A stretch of DNA of 64,000 nucleotides from Annulohypoxylon bovei var. microspora (GCA_022836615.1 MU405310.1:62001-126000), one strand, 5' to 3'. Counted from the stretch's first letter, positions 36,543 to 49,956 are shown. The notes: a model not told the origin generated them from the letters alone. Numbers and translations are program-made.

Positions 36543-37900
36543 ACATATCGATCAGTATGAATTATGCAGTTGCGTACTGACTATCGACCACGTCGACCAC
36601 GAAATGTGGGTTGATAGGTTCACGATGATTATGCTAGGTAGTGATGAATGATACCATCTTAGAGACGGTCAGTCTCTCTTCTCCATTTGGCTTTTCATAT
36701 GGTTGTTTTTAGTGAAATCACCGGAAATATGGAAATATGGAAAGATGCGATTGGTCGAGTTTGGTAGCGTCGTACGAGTTGTCGGCTTGACATATAATGA
36801 TACTCTACCGCCTCACTATTACTACCTATCTGCCTAGACGTTATCAGGCTTAAGTGCCCAATTTCCTTATACTGTGCAACCTTAAGTCACGATGAACACA
36901 GCATGTTCTAGTACTATTTTCTTTCCACTACTTCATATCTACCTAATGTAGAATGTAAGTGATATGATTTGGGGGTGCTTTAGGAGGCGCTTTAGAAGGC
37001 GTTCTATGAGGCGTTCTTGACAGTCAAAGCTTGATCGTAATTGGTAGCGGTCGTAGTTATCACTATATGTAAGTACATAGATTTGGAGTCCCTATCTCGG
37101 CACATCAATGGCTGGGATATTGAAGGATCACTTGGTACCAAACATCTGTCAAAATCTTGCAGATTTTCAGTGTAACGAAGACTACCTAGTATAATTCTCC
37201 GGTCTGGTTGGCAGGTTGGGTAGGTACGTAAGATATTGTAACAGTCAAAGCCAGAAAGCCGCTTACCCATCAAGACTAGCCTCCAATCCTGAAAAGTGGA
37301 TCCCGACATCTTTTTTCTATTCGTTATCACTTTCTTTATTTTTTCTCTCTGCGTCACCCACCGATTCATTAATCAATCAATCAATCATCCTACATCTGAA
37401 ACTTACATATTTGTATACCTACCCTAGGTAACCTATCGTAACTTTTTACTGGGCTACCTACTAGGCAGATACAGAATCTAGTTCTTCGTGATCAAATCGG
37501 CGACTGCTATTTTTCGATTTTTCGATTTTTTTCGATTATTAACAACAGATGAGAGAGGGGAAGAGAGCCTAAGCAAAATAAAGGAAAGCGATACCGCCTT
37601 TTTTGGATTTGAAAAAAGTTAAAAGGGTCTTTATGAGAAACACTTGACTACCTACCTACCTACCTACACTATACGTCGTGGGACAGTCAACCGTCTCATT
37701 ACAGTAGAGAGAATCAAAGTGGCTGGTCTATCGACGTCAACTACAACCTCATCAAAAACAAATGATTCAATAACACTCATTACACCAGCATATCACTGCT
37801 TTATTTCCTTGCGTAGTAGCAAGGACGATTCAGGTGTCACTTGAAATTTTGTTGAAGTTTGGTCTTGGCCTTGGCATCTGCCTTTGCCTTTCACCCAACA
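36543..37900. other. intergenic region between the RNase H1 and antiporter genes
   Basis: It holds the RNase H1 3' region and the antiporter promoter and leader. Simple repeats include TCAATCAATCAATCAATC near 37371, ATTTTTCGATTTTTCGATTTTTTTCGATT near 37511 and CTACCTACCTACCTACC near 37649. No gene is recognised. Confidence 0.5.
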
Positions 37901-40328
37901 ATGCCGACTCTTGCTGTCAACAACTTCAATATTGTTGTTAGTGTACTTGGTGGATGGATTTCACTCTTTGGTCTTGTATCTTATCTATTGAAGGAGAACT
38001 TTTACATCTCCGAGGCTCGTAAGTCTCGACATCTTGTAAACCCCAATCCCCCATCTATATCTTACTCTTATACTACTTTTATTGCTCTTATTGCTCTTGT
38101 TGCCCTTATAACTCTTATTGCCTTTAGCTCTTATTGCCTTTATAACTCTTATTGCTCCGTGCGTAGGGCTGACAGGCCTTCCTAGTCGTTTCACTTTTAG
38201 CAGGCCTTACTTTCTCACCCCACGCTGCCAACTTCGTCCGGCCTCTAGAGTATGCAGGCTCGGAAGAAAACTTAAATGCGATCGTAAGCAGCACTTGAAA
38301 GATTCCCGCCTGTTGAGAACCCTCTCAAGGATCTCATTCGAAAAATTCGACCTGATGAATAGCGCATATAAGTCCCGCTATCCATGGTAGTCTCCATAAT
38401 CCAAACCGTCAACACTAATGATTTTCGTTGCAGACGTTATACTTCACTCGCCTTGTCCTCGGAGTCCAACTTGTCCTTGCCGGAGTTCAACTACCGAGTC
38501 GTTATTTACGGGTAGAATGGAGGCCTCTAGTTTTACTCCTGGGACCGATAATGACGGCGATGTGGCTGATGACGAGTCTCCTCGTCTGGGCCCTGATACC
38601 GCACTTGCCCTTCCTTCATGCTCTTGCGATCGGAGCTTGCGTTACGCCAACCGATCCGGTCCTGTCAAACGTCATTGTGAAGGGAAGGTTCGCTGATCAT
38701 AACGTTCCTAAGGATCTTCAAACCATCATCATCGCAGAATCGGGTGCCAACGATGGACTAGGCTACCCTTTCTTATTCCTCGCTTTATACCTCATCAAAT
38801 ATATTGGCGATGGCGGTGTCAATGAGTCAGGGGGTGCCGGCCTTGCTATAGGCTTATGGTTTGGAGAGACCTGGGGTTATACCATTATCCTTAGTGTGAT
38901 ATATGGCGCCTTCGTAGGTTGGATCGCCAAAGAGTTACTCCATTACTGTGAGGAACACAAGTTTGTCGACCGCGAAAGCTTCCTCGTCTTTGCGTTTTCC
39001 CTTGCACTCCTTATCACGGGTACCTGCGGTATGATCGGAAGCGACGATATTCTGGCTTGCTTCATTGCCGGGAATGCCTTCACTTGGGATGACTGGTTCC
39101 GCTTAGCAACACTCGATGAGGTTTGTGTGCCTGTGTACGCTAGATAATCGTAGATCTTGTTTGCTAACTTAGACTCAGTATGCACCCGATCATAATTTTC
39201 AAGATGTTTTCTCAATCTCGACTCAACTCAACTCGCCTGCTAATCATATTTTACCTCTTTAGTTCACTCCAACCAACCATCGATATGCTTCTCAACGTAG
39301 CTATCTTCATGTGGTATGGCGCTGTGTGCCCAGTAAGTATATCTTCATATCTTCTACCACTCCTAGTTATTCTTAGAACCGACTTCGATACTTCTCGTCA
39401 TAAATCCATTTAGCAGTCATCCATAAACCCCCCTCACAAACCAAGAGATACTCCAATAGATTTCTATAAATGACAGAGTCTAACTCAAGCATAACATAGT
39501 GGCACAGTTTCATCGCAAATGATGTCATTCCGATTTACCGGCTGATCCCCTTGGGAATCTTGATACTACTACTTAGGCGTCTTCCATTCATCTTAATATC
39601 CTATAAGAAAATCCCACAGATAGACGGTTTACGACAAGCTATCTTCATGGGTTTCTTCGGACCAATTGGCTGCTCGGCTATTTTCTACTTATACGTAACG
39701 CTGGAATTTGTCACTGCGCTGAATCCTGATCAAGGAGACACGCCAAGGTGGGATGTGGCTCGTCTTAAGGAAGACGTGTCGGTTGTAGTCTGGTTCATGG
39801 TAATTTGCAGCGTCGTAAGCCGCCCCCACTTGTTATGAGTATGTCACAAGTACTATCATTATACTAATCATTTCAAAGGTTGTCCATGGGCTTAGTATTC
39901 CCTTGGGGAAGTTTGGTATCTACCTTCCTCGAACCATTTCGAGGACCTTGTCATCACCTGAGGATCTGATATCCTTCCAGGTAGGCGGGAGAGTGGTACC
40001 TCGAAGTCGCTCTAGGGACGGGACGGCCGTCAACACCCCTACCGAGTCCCGTTCAGTATCACTACGACCCGTCTATCGCATTGGTGGTTCTATAATTCCG
40101 GAGCACCCAGCCGCCAATCGGCCGTCTCCTACACGCTTGTCGACCGCTAGTGAGGTAGTCGGTCCTCGAGATAATCTCGACGTGGGTTCTAAATCTACGG
40201 GGATAGAGCCAGAATCGCTTACGACCATGTCGTCGCCGGTCCTACCGAACCGAATGATTCGCTTTCCTGATGAAACACCACCAGGCGATAAAGAATCTCA
40301 AGAGCTGAAGGGGGACGACGCCTGTTAG
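37901..40328 (+). CDS. NHA1: plasma-membrane Na+/H+ antiporter, Nha1/Sod2 type
   Basis: Nha1-type antiporters export Na+ and K+ in exchange for protons. The model has six exons: 37901-38018, 38186-38283, 38434-39134, 39263-39332, 39500-39814 and 39879-40328, giving 583 aa. About 11-12 membrane helices are followed by a short cytoplasmic tail of roughly 130 residues. Family signatures include TPTDPVLSNVIVKGRFA near residue 143 and the ESGANDG motif near 174, which carries the ion-binding Asn-Asp pair, then SLQPTIDMLLN and FMWYGAVCP. The exon 3 donor is a problem. The natural donor after GATGAG (GTTTGT at 39121) puts the next exon out of frame. The donor at 39135 restores the frame but adds Val-Cys-Val-Pro-Val. 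A one-base insertion near 39120, real or from assembly, is the alternative. The tail is much shorter than in yeast Nha1. Confidence 0.86.
38050..38160. repeat. minisatellite-like CTTATTGCT repeats inside antiporter intron 1
   Basis: Units of CTTATTGCTCTT, CTTATAACT and CTTATTGCCTTT type alternate through most of intron 1 (38019-38185). If the intron were retained, the frame would read a repetitive Ile/Ala/Leu stretch before stopping at 38185. Confidence 0.7.
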
Positions 40329-42781
40329 CCGTGGATGATTTGTCATTCTACACCAAATGATTCTATAGTCATTCTATCTTCTGGTACGCAATCCGTTGAC
40401 ATGGATTGCAAAAGCCAATACGCAGAAGACGAAAAGATAAAAAGGTCATTGGCTATGTTCTATCTACCAAGGAAACAATAAGCAGAGTGGCATTCAGACA
40501 GGAGGGTCAGATTTGTGGAGAAAAGTCCAATCATTTATTATTCTTCTTTTCCAAATACCACCCGGAGAAGCTTATGAGTTTCCATCTTGGTGGTTATTGG
40601 GTTTATTGTTATTTTCTTGCTGTTAGTTCAGCAACTTTTCTGCTTCATATTTAGGTACCGAATAGTTTATTAGTAGCATTGTACTATCAATTCAGGACCC
40701 ATTGCAAATACCGGTTCCTACTCTTCATTCGTGAATTTCGGACTCCGGTCATGTCAACTACAACATTAGACGGACGTCCGACTTGGACGGTTACAGTAAT
40801 CCTGTCACCGGCTTACTCAAGCTAAACTGCCCGAATCGGCGCAAGTATGCTATCAGCTGACAAGCTTCGACCCCCTAGAGGTAGCCGTCTCTGAGGTGCG
40901 ATTGGGTGCCTTGGCGGTAGCTTTGGCCTAGCCTTGTCAGCACTGGACCCTGAATCTACACGGGGGTGATGGAATTGTTTGTTTCTTCTCGGCTTTGGGA
41001 ATCGACAACCGGGCCGGCTTCTTAGGGAGGGAGGCATATCGCAACTCCGCATGACCCCCGCGTCCGTACACCTAGGCGTTTCGACAGGATTGGCTCTGCA
41101 TATGCCCACCACATTTTGCTCGATGTGTTCTAGGGTGCCAGGGTGTTGCATTGCCTAAATAAAAATTCCGGCCAGAAGAGTCCCGCATTATCTAATAACC
41201 GATGTCCCCTTTGGTTATAATTAATACCATCTACATTTTTATAGGTACCTCATTGTTTGTCCGGTGACTCATGGTAGTAGGCGGACGGGAGAAATGAATA
41301 TGTACGGAGTAAAAGCTCAAAGGACCAGGTATTCTGTATTGTATTGTAGCCTAGGCACCTGCAATGGCGATTTCACAATACAAAGTCCATAATCCATAAT
41401 CTATTGCAGAAGTCGTTCTAGTGATGACAGAGAAGGTGCTTATTTTCGGTGCAACCCACCATGATAACCGTAGGGCAGGAGATAAACGGGGTTTTGCTAT
41501 CGGATTTGTCCCCTGTTGGTTCGTTGTGGTGCCCTATGGTTCCTTGCGGACGCAATTGGACGCGTGCGGTTGGTGGAAAAGAGAGACACGTATTTGTGGA
41601 AGCGAACACGGCTTACTTCGATGAAGCCGTTCCTGGCATGTCGTCAGCGGAACCAGACAGCTAGCACACACGACCTTCCAGAGGAAGATAGGTCCTTGGA
41701 CTTGTAGATAATCACCATCAGCCCCTCCATAAGAACTGTACCTATGCACCGTAGATAGGTATGGTATGCAAGGTAAAGAGGACCCTGAGCGAGTTCTAGT
41801 TCGACCCAAGGACCAGTCAAAGTTTAGACTGGGCGTACAAGGAAACAGGAATTACCCTGAACCGTGCAGCCCTAATACAATTGATACAGTAAAGATGATG
41901 TGCGTGTGTTGATGTGTGTGTTTTGACTAAACATCTAGGATTTGATATACTTAGCGTCAGAGGACCATAGCAGAACGTGCCAGCGTGCTAATCATACTAC
42001 GTAGTTGTTCTTTGATATACCTACCTAGGGTACTCTCCAGGTTCCTTACATAGTAGTAGGTTAGACATACGTGGGATACTCGAAGAATCACCATTACCTG
42101 CAAGGTAAGCGGTGTGTCGGGCTTACAACATTGAAGAGACACGAGACACTCTAGCTGGTGCTAGATACATAGATGCCTTGTAGCTAGGTATGTATTGTAC
42201 AATACAAGTACCTACATAGGTACAGATTTGAGCTAGGTGGTCAGCACTGATGACTTCCCCCGATGACCGGCGTTGACGATAGAGAATTATCGAGGCTGAG
42301 GAACCAGGATTGCGAATCTCTTTAAGAGTCTCCCGAGGTCTTACATATTTCCCCAAGGAGTAAATATCGTTACGGTACGGGAAATGATACGAATTTGAGG
42401 TGATCTAGGTACCTTAGGTTAGTCAGGTTAGTCAAGTTACATACATGTAGTCTAGAGGTTATGTGGGTTAGACTCAAGGTTGAGGTGTTCGTAAAGTTTT
42501 CTAGTTGTTTGCTTGATTTGTGGACGTTGTGGATACTGATATTCTACTAACACTTTTTTTACTGTATACTTGGCAGTTTAAACGAGATTATTACTGGTTC
42601 GGATGCTAAGCCACTAACAATTTTTCAAGGGGAAATAGCGGCCTTTGTGCTCTAAACCCTCTGTAAAAAAGAAAGAGAGATGGGAGAAACCCCGGGTTTT
42701 GCCAAGATTTACAGGGGGGCTGGGATAACTGTAGTGTGCGTGTTTAGTATTAGCGTGCTCGAACTTACTCTTGCGTTTAAC
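40329..42781. other. intergenic region downstream of the antiporter gene
   Basis: No gene is supported. Several overlapping frames of 60-110 codons occur on both strands at 40800-41800, but none has a family feature or splice continuity. TACCTACCTAGGG and TAGGTACAG tracts occur at 42018-42030 and 42219. The inverted-repeat element begins just after this stretch. Confidence 0.5.
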
Positions 42782-43486
42782 CACTTTGACCGGTAACTCT
42801 AGCGAAACAGGTACGACTTTTTGAATAAACAGGTAAATCCACTTTTTAGATTTCAGCCAATTAGAAGCACGCAAGTCGCAACTTTTCAAAGCGTTTGTAT
42901 CGAGTCAATTACACACTTTACACATACGTATTATTAAATCTTAAAAATATTTACTTAATAATAAAAATAAAAATAAAAATTCCTTTTAATTAAATTGATT
43001 TTTTTAATTTTTTTCAATTTATTTAACTAGGTTTAAAATATTTAAATATTATATAAAGTTTATACATTTACTTAGGTACATAGGCTTGTTGATTTGTAAG
43101 GGTATCACGTGTTGCCGTTAAAAAATGTGGTTCGCTGACTTTAAACTTTAACCACACTCGAAGGAGTTGATGCATTCGGATGAAACTTATATCATTAGAT
43201 CCGTTGAATTGAGGACTTCACAAATATTTATTTTATATAATTCTAAGCTATAGAAGTTGAAAGTTATTTGAATATTTCTGTTGGATTAGTATAGAAAGCT
43301 TAGGCCACTAAAGTGTCACGTGGGACCCTTTAATGCCACCACTTAGCGTACGCAATATTAAGTACCTAGGTACTGTGGAGCCTTCAAGGGTTTCTATGTT
43401 CTAGCCAATGATATGTGGGTAAAAAGTGGATTTACCTGTTTATTCAAAAAACGGCACCTGTTTTGCTAGAGTTACCGCACTTTGAC
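42782..43486. mobile_element. non-autonomous transposon with long terminal inverted repeats (Mutator-like MITE candidate)
   Basis: Terminal inverted repeats of 58 bases lie at 42791-42848 and 43420-43477, starting CGGTAACTCTAGC and differing at only five positions, mostly transitions. The element is 687 bp. It is flanked by identical 9-base direct repeats, CACTTTGAC, at 42782-42790 and 43478-43486: a perfect target-site duplication. The interior is very AT-rich (about 42930-43070) and encodes no transposase. Nine-base duplications with long inverted ends are typical of Mutator-like elements, hence the tentative class; hAT elements usually give 8 bases. The AT-rich interior and the transition bias between arms could reflect repeat-induced point mutation. 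Confidence 0.88.
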
Positions 43487-44363
43487 CCATCTCGACCACC
43501 CTCGACCAACCCTCTGCACCCTCTCGAACTTGCCTAGGTGCTAACTCTCCACTTTGCTTCGTCGGGTCTTAGTGGTGGACAGTCAGGGTTCTTCCATCTT
43601 GGACCAATTTGATCCATCCATCCAAACTTCCTTCTCCCATCTCAAATATCCCAATCCCATCTAACCTTCAAGCGAGTCCTAACCCGACAACGAAGGACCC
43701 CCCGAGTCTGCGACGATTATAGCATTCCTTTGGCTTTTTTTCTTTTATCGCTTTTGCCACGACATCCCGTCAATTGGACTCGTCTGAATCGAAATTCCGA
43801 TAACGGGACGATACTGCATGGTTAGCAGACTGAACTTTCAGCAAACACGCACGCCACTGTTCTGCTTTATACTTACCGCAAGTTTTCACCGATACTTACT
43901 ATAACGTAACCCGCCGCCACGGCACGCTATTCCGAGCCACGACCATCAAACAATTCGATCTGTCAATTAGACATCGACTTTTATCTCATCCCATCATAAT
44001 CTAACAAGTAGCCGAGATTTGAATTTGGAACTTGGGATTGCGGGCGTCCAATAATAGAATCATCGAATCGTCTTCAATTAAGCTAAGGTTGAAAGGGTCA
44101 TCATGTTGCTATAATATTCATACTGGTATTGCATCATATTGTTGGACTTGCTGGGCTTGCCGAACTCGCTGGATAGTGCGATTCCACCGACGGTCATTAG
44201 AGGTTGTCCTATCGCTGAGACATCTAATATCAAGACATTCAAGACATAGACGGCTTGTAGTCTAAACTACGCTTGGATTATTTCATCGCCTGGATTTGTG
44301 TCGGATAACGACTTCTCGTCTCGAAAACTACTACGTATATATCGAAGAATTGTGTACTAGGCC
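43487..44363. other. promoter and leader region of the Mga2-like gene
   Basis: The stretch from about 43490 to 43700 is C/T-rich (CTCGACCACC-like units, TCCCATCT repeats), followed by a long leader. No protein gene is recognised. The transposon at 42791-43477 lies less than 1 kb upstream of the start codon. Confidence 0.5.
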
Positions 44364-47300
44364 ATGTCGTCTAAACCTCCGCCGTTCATCCCGACGAATC
44401 CGTTGGGTTCCGATTCGGAAATGCCTTCGTTCGCCGTTAATCCCGAATTCGAATTATACGACGCAGACGACGCCGGTCACCCCACTGGAACGATATTCGA
44501 CTTCACAAGCGGCGAATTAATCGACCCGACTATATTTGGGGAACCTCATAAGGTGTTTCCCTCTGGTCCTGGACATCCTTTACAGTCCAATCCGAACAGG
44601 GTAGCGCCTGGCTATTCCTCTTTTCCTTCTCATCGCGGTTCTTCCTCTTCCTCTTCGTCCAGGACTAGTGGGAACACCAACTCGCCGAAAACCAGTCATT
44701 CCTCGGCTGAGGCTATGGTGACCGATGAGCCCTACTCGACATGGAACCACGAAAATGATAACAGGCATAATGATGCGAACTTCATGTTCGACACCTTGGA
44801 CCCGTCAACCATGGACATGTCGACGGTTTTCGATTTCGATAGTGCCTCGAGTAGTCCTAGTCCTCCAACGAATAATGCCGTGCAAGATTCATCCGCATCG
44901 GGAAAGACTATCCCAAATGGCCCCGCTGCTAAGAGAATCAAAGGCCACCACAAGGGACAATCGGTTTGTGCCCTTCACTCTCACAACTACTATATACCAA
45001 CTAACTGACACAGCAACATTCACTGACAAAGTCGATGAACGGACTGAAGACGAGTGCCTCTAGAGAAGGCTCGCCAATGTCAAGTATCGCAGTTAGCCAG
45101 GAACCTTCTCCATCGGCGTTATTTAAGAATTCGCCCTCCCCTGACAATACCGCTAATCACTTTCATGGCCTACCGAACATGAGCATGACGTCGGTTTGGC
45201 CCCCGATGGCAGGCATGCAGCCCAATGGCTCGGTTCCCCAGGTCAGACAAGATCCGATGAGCCTCCCGGCTCCAACCCATAGCCTTCCGTCTTATTCTCC
45301 CCAGATGAACCTCCCTCGGCCGAGATTAGTGGTTCAGCCTACGCCTCTTAAATCAAGAGTTGAAACCCAAATACCGATCAAGTTAACTCTCCACCACTTG
45401 CCTCCAGGAATTAAAAGACTTCACCTACCAACTCATACAATATCGAAGCCTAAGTTGCTCGCAAAGCCCGTAGCGGTGCGGTCTCCCGACATGCTCGAAC
45501 TGTATACTATGTTAGTCTGCACTAGCGCTATGCATGACCCGGTAAAGCTCCAACGTGCATTTAAACGAGCCGCAGTAGCTCGACATGACTTTCAAAGTCC
45601 AAAGAGACCTGATGACAACGGCGAAGATGATGAATACAAACCTCAAAATGGAGGCGAGGTGCGGATATGTGCTGGCTGTATAACTCGGGAACGGAAACGT
45701 GCTGGGCGCAAGAAACATAAGAAGCCGGAGGAGGAGGAGTTGTGGAACCGATACGAACACCAGCGAGTCATCGTTTTTAATACTCAGGAGGTTAAAGAGT
45801 GGCAGGCTGTTACTCCTCACATGGCTGATCCTACCGGGGCCGGGTTGCCTGATCTTTCCGTCCCCGAAGGTACCGTCCAGGTAGATGCGCCAATGCGCAT
45901 CGCTTGCTATTGTCGGCACCATGGCGAGAAGATGGGGTTCCAGGTCATATTTACCATGAAGGACTACAAGGACAACGTTGTCGCTCAACAGATCTCATCC
46001 TCGATTATGATTACCGATGATCACAAAACACATCTCCCCGCAGCATCTACGACGCAATGCACAAATACCTCCGTCCCATCTTTAGGAGCTTCACCGATGC
46101 ATACTACCAACGATATCAAGCCCGGCGAGGCCCAATTGATGTTCCACTCGCCGCAATCAGCTTCTGATCTCCAAAGATTAGCACAGAACGAGACTTTCGC
46201 GTTCCCTACCGTCCCAGTCAACAACAATCCCCAAGCTGTACCAGTCTCCGCGCCATCCCGTAACCTATCCAGACAAGGGTCCCCAACGAGCCCTTCTGGT
46301 CCTGTCTCTAAAAAGAGAAAGGCAAGCGGGTCCATGAAGCTACCTAGTGGCTTAGCAATGACCAGACTTGAGACAAGTCAATCACCACCCGCGATGCCTC
46401 TGGGGCCACAGAACGAGTCGGCCGTCACGTCTGCAGCTACGTCACCATTCTCGCCAAATATGACAACCTTTCCCATGGCTACGGACCCCATGTTTACTCA
46501 TGGGCAACAGTCAACTCTTAACAACATTGGACAACATTTTCCGACGGGACCCCCTACGCCTAATAGCAACAGCCCTGAGCTCATGTTTCCCTCGGGAAAT
46601 AGGAATATGAGTCTTGATATGGGTGGACAGCTGTTCTCTGCGCCCACGTCAGCCCATCCCAGCCGTGCTCCTAGTCCGAACCGGCTGAGAAATGACATTC
46701 AGAACATGCCCCACGCTCCGCTTGGCCAGAATATGTATAATGCATCTGCAATCATGAGTTCGAATAGAACACCCCCGCCAATGATCTACAAGATTATTCC
46801 TAGCGAGGGTCCGAAATCAGGTGGTGTCGAGGTGACGATTCTTGGTAGCGGGTTCACGAACGGTGGACTCGAGGTCATGTTTGGTGAGCAAAGGGCAGCT
46901 ACTACCACGTACTGGGGTGAGACATCGCTAGTCTGCCTTCTACCGCCGTCTCCTACTGCGGGAATAGTTCCGGTATCGATCAGGCAGCCCGGCATAGCGC
47001 CCCAGCATTCGTTCACTGGCAATCAGCAGCCGCTATTCCGATATGTCGACGACGACGAACATCGCTTGATACGCACGGCACTCACTGTGTTGGGCAACAA
47101 GCTCGGTGGGAAAATGACGGACGTTGCGGATATAGCAAGAAATATCATCTATGGGTCTGGAAACGGCGGCGCTTGGGGTCCTTCTCCTGGAGGATCCCAG
47201 ACCCCCAACACCAACTTCAACAGCCTCGAACAAGATCTCTCAGAATCAGCAGAATTAGGACTTCTTCGTATTCTTGAGCTGATCGATCTGGATGACAGCG

Positions 47301-48702
47301 CCAACAAAGCGAAAATCAATCTAAGGAGGTCAAGTGGGCAGACCATGCTTCATTTAGCGTGCTCTCTAGGACTTGCTCGCTTCGTGGCCGGGCTTCTATC
47401 CCGTGGGGCCAATGTTGGCGTACGAGATAAGGGTGGCTTCACTCCGTTACACATGGCGGCGATGAATAATCACCCAGAAATCGTCCGACGTCTCATTATG
47501 AAAGGGGCCGATCCGAATATGCGAAGTCTTTCGGGTCTCACACCCGCCGATGTTGCTCGGTCCAGCGACGTGCTTCGCGTTCTGCGACAGATCGAGAACC
47601 ACTCTAGATCCCGGAGCAACGGCTCTCTTCATAGCAGGGCTAACAGTGCTACCTCTCTCAAATCATTGTGGGATCCGCCTTCAATAACTCCGGCAGCACA
47701 TCGTGAGGAATTCATGTCAGACAACTCAAGCTCAGTGGAGGATAGTAGCGACAGCGATGAAGATTTATTAGAAGAGGGGGACAGCGACGAAGAAAATTGC
47801 GAGTGGCTGGATATGAGACGATCAAGCTTCCCACCCACTCATAAATCAAACGATGGAGATGCTGCCCCTGCGTCGCCGAGCGCAGCAGTGACAGCACTGC
47901 GAGAACAATTTGGAGCGCAACTCCAGCAGTGGCAGCATTCCATGACGATGCAATTCCAGAATCTGGCGCAACTTCAGATGCCGCACATGCAGATGCCCCA
48001 GATGCCAACTCTGCCGCCAATACCCGTCTTCCCTGATTACCAAGCTTATCTGAATTCGGCGCCTGTTGTACAGCGCATCAGTTCTCTCGTCCCTAATATC
48101 CGAGGTTCGCGTCCCGGATCCGCAGATGAACCACCTCCGCAAGATGCACATGCTAGACGATGGGAGCTTCCCTTCTTCGGCGCCAAAGAGTCACCGCCGC
48201 CAGCCTACAATACAATCTTTCCACCAAGCGCACTAGGTGACTTTGATACCAAACAAGCCTCGGCAGCAGCTGCGGCAGCCGATTTTGAGGCAGACAGTAA
48301 ATGTGCCACTATTTACGACCAGCCCACCGTAGAAGCATCTGCAGAAATGTCAGAACTACATGAAGTGCCCGCACTACTCGAGATTGGACGCAAGCGCAAC
48401 ATTACCAAGGAGCAGCAAGAACACCTACAGCGAGCCCATGCTCAGAGGCTCAAGACCGGCAGCAGTGACAAGATGCTGTGGTTTGTCTGGGTAAGTAATA
48501 CGAAGCCCCTTTTATGAGACGATGATATTAACAGGTATAATAGATTCCAATTCTGGTGTTCACCCTTGGTGCTATGTTAGCCAGCGTCGCCCCTTCTCTG
48601 GCGTCTTGCGGCTCCACGTTGATCAAGGTCTACACTGACTTCGTCGCCGACCCACGGGAGATTACGCGAACAATCATCACAGATGTTTTAGAGGCTAACT
48701 AA
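44364..48702 (+). CDS. MGA2: Mga2/Spt23-type membrane-tethered transcription factor (IPT/TIG, ankyrin repeats, C-terminal helix)
   Basis: In yeast, Mga2 and Spt23 are anchored in the ER membrane, sense lipid packing, are released by Rsp5-dependent proteasome processing, and activate the fatty-acid desaturase gene OLE1. Exons 44364-44963, 45014-48490 and 48544-48702 give 1411 aa. An acidic Ser-rich N-terminal region is followed by the Spt23/Mga2-specific DNA-binding-like block (RVETQIPIKLTLHHLPPG, then CRHHGEKMGF), an IPT/TIG domain at about 789-877 (PMIYKIIPSEGPKSGG), ankyrin repeats at about 972-1050 (GQTMLHLACS, GFTPLHMAAMNNHPEIVRRL) and an acidic linker. A single membrane helix at about 1357-1380 spans the last splice junction (MLWFVW then IPILVFTLGAMLASVA). 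The order of domains and the C-terminal anchor match the family. The last exon is supported by frame and by completing the helix. Confidence 0.92.
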
Positions 48703-49956
48703 TATCTTTTTCTTATTCACTCGCTTCACTGAATTTTATTTTCTTATAGCACCAAGCTTTAGCTTTATATTCTCGACCATGTGTAAATTCCTTGTATAGC
48801 ACTATTACCTAAAGTCGGTTGGTCGACACGGCGCATCAATTCGGCGTGGGAGTGGGATAGCACAGAGCTAAAAACGTGGATTTATATATGAGTCTACAGG
48901 CGTTGGAGCAAGGCGTTGTAGACTTGTTTTCCAACGCAGGGGTTAGGAGATGGCGCGCCTCCCAAGAACTTTTCGTTAAATTCCGGGAACTGGACGGGAC
49001 GGCTCAAGCTGAGGAGACGGTATCCTTCAATGGTTCGGGGAATTAGAATGATGAGCTGGAAAATGTTATCGTTCTAGCAGATTCGATGTTTTGTCTCTGA
49101 CCGTTGTGTACTTTGTTGTTATGATTTTGTCGCGGCACGTGATGTTGAGAAATATCAATTGAGATATATTGAGATATATTGAGTTACATATAATGTCATT
49201 ATATACGAAGAGCCTTTTTTGATAACTATGCTATATATCACATCACTAGCTTTATGCTTGTAAGATCTTCATCAACTATTTATGTACCTACCTAGGCAAG
49301 TATGTATTATATTATTTGCAATGTTTACAACGTCCCCATGTAGAGCTTCGCAGACAATATCCCAGGTAGTAATCAAAACTGACAGCCGAGTCAACACTTA
49401 TCGTCGTTCTACATACATAGGTACTGCCCTTTCTGAGATTCTCGCCTTGAAAACGAATGCCTAGGCTAAAATAGGCAATAAGGAAGGATTGCATAGGCGA
49501 AATGATAAGGACGTGGATTAATACGCCCGACTTGTTTTATCAATATGCTTTAGCGTGGCAGTGCCGTTCTGCATTACGCGGCCCGGATCGAACGGCACAT
49601 ACGGTGATGGTAAAGGAAACCCAAGCATACGAGAACCACGAATACCAATTAATAGTAAATTCTGGTCAATATTTCCAATAAAAGAGATATCGCTCTAAAG
49701 TTGCGTTGAGATGGCTAAAGCTCCTGTTTACATATGTATGCTCATAAACCAGTAATCAAGCCTCCTTTATACAGTTCTCCCATTAAGCGGCGGAGATGGT
49801 ATCGATAATAAAAAAAGCAAGATAACGCCTTTACAGAGACGCTGTTTTCCCAATTCCGTAATATTCGTAGGACGTTTTATCCCTCCCCAGTGAATCAATA
49901 AGCCGAGCCAATAAGTCCCTTATATCCCCATCACCAAGTACTCAGGTAGATAATCA
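48703..49956. other. intergenic region between convergent genes
   Basis: The 3' ends of the Mga2-like and Zn2Cys6 genes meet here. A TTGAGATATA unit is repeated at about 49157-49182. No gene is recognised. Confidence 0.5.

Noticed and set aside
41421..41809. Cluster of 60-90 codon frames in five reading frames
   Set aside because: Mutual overlap on both strands with no family feature points to chance.
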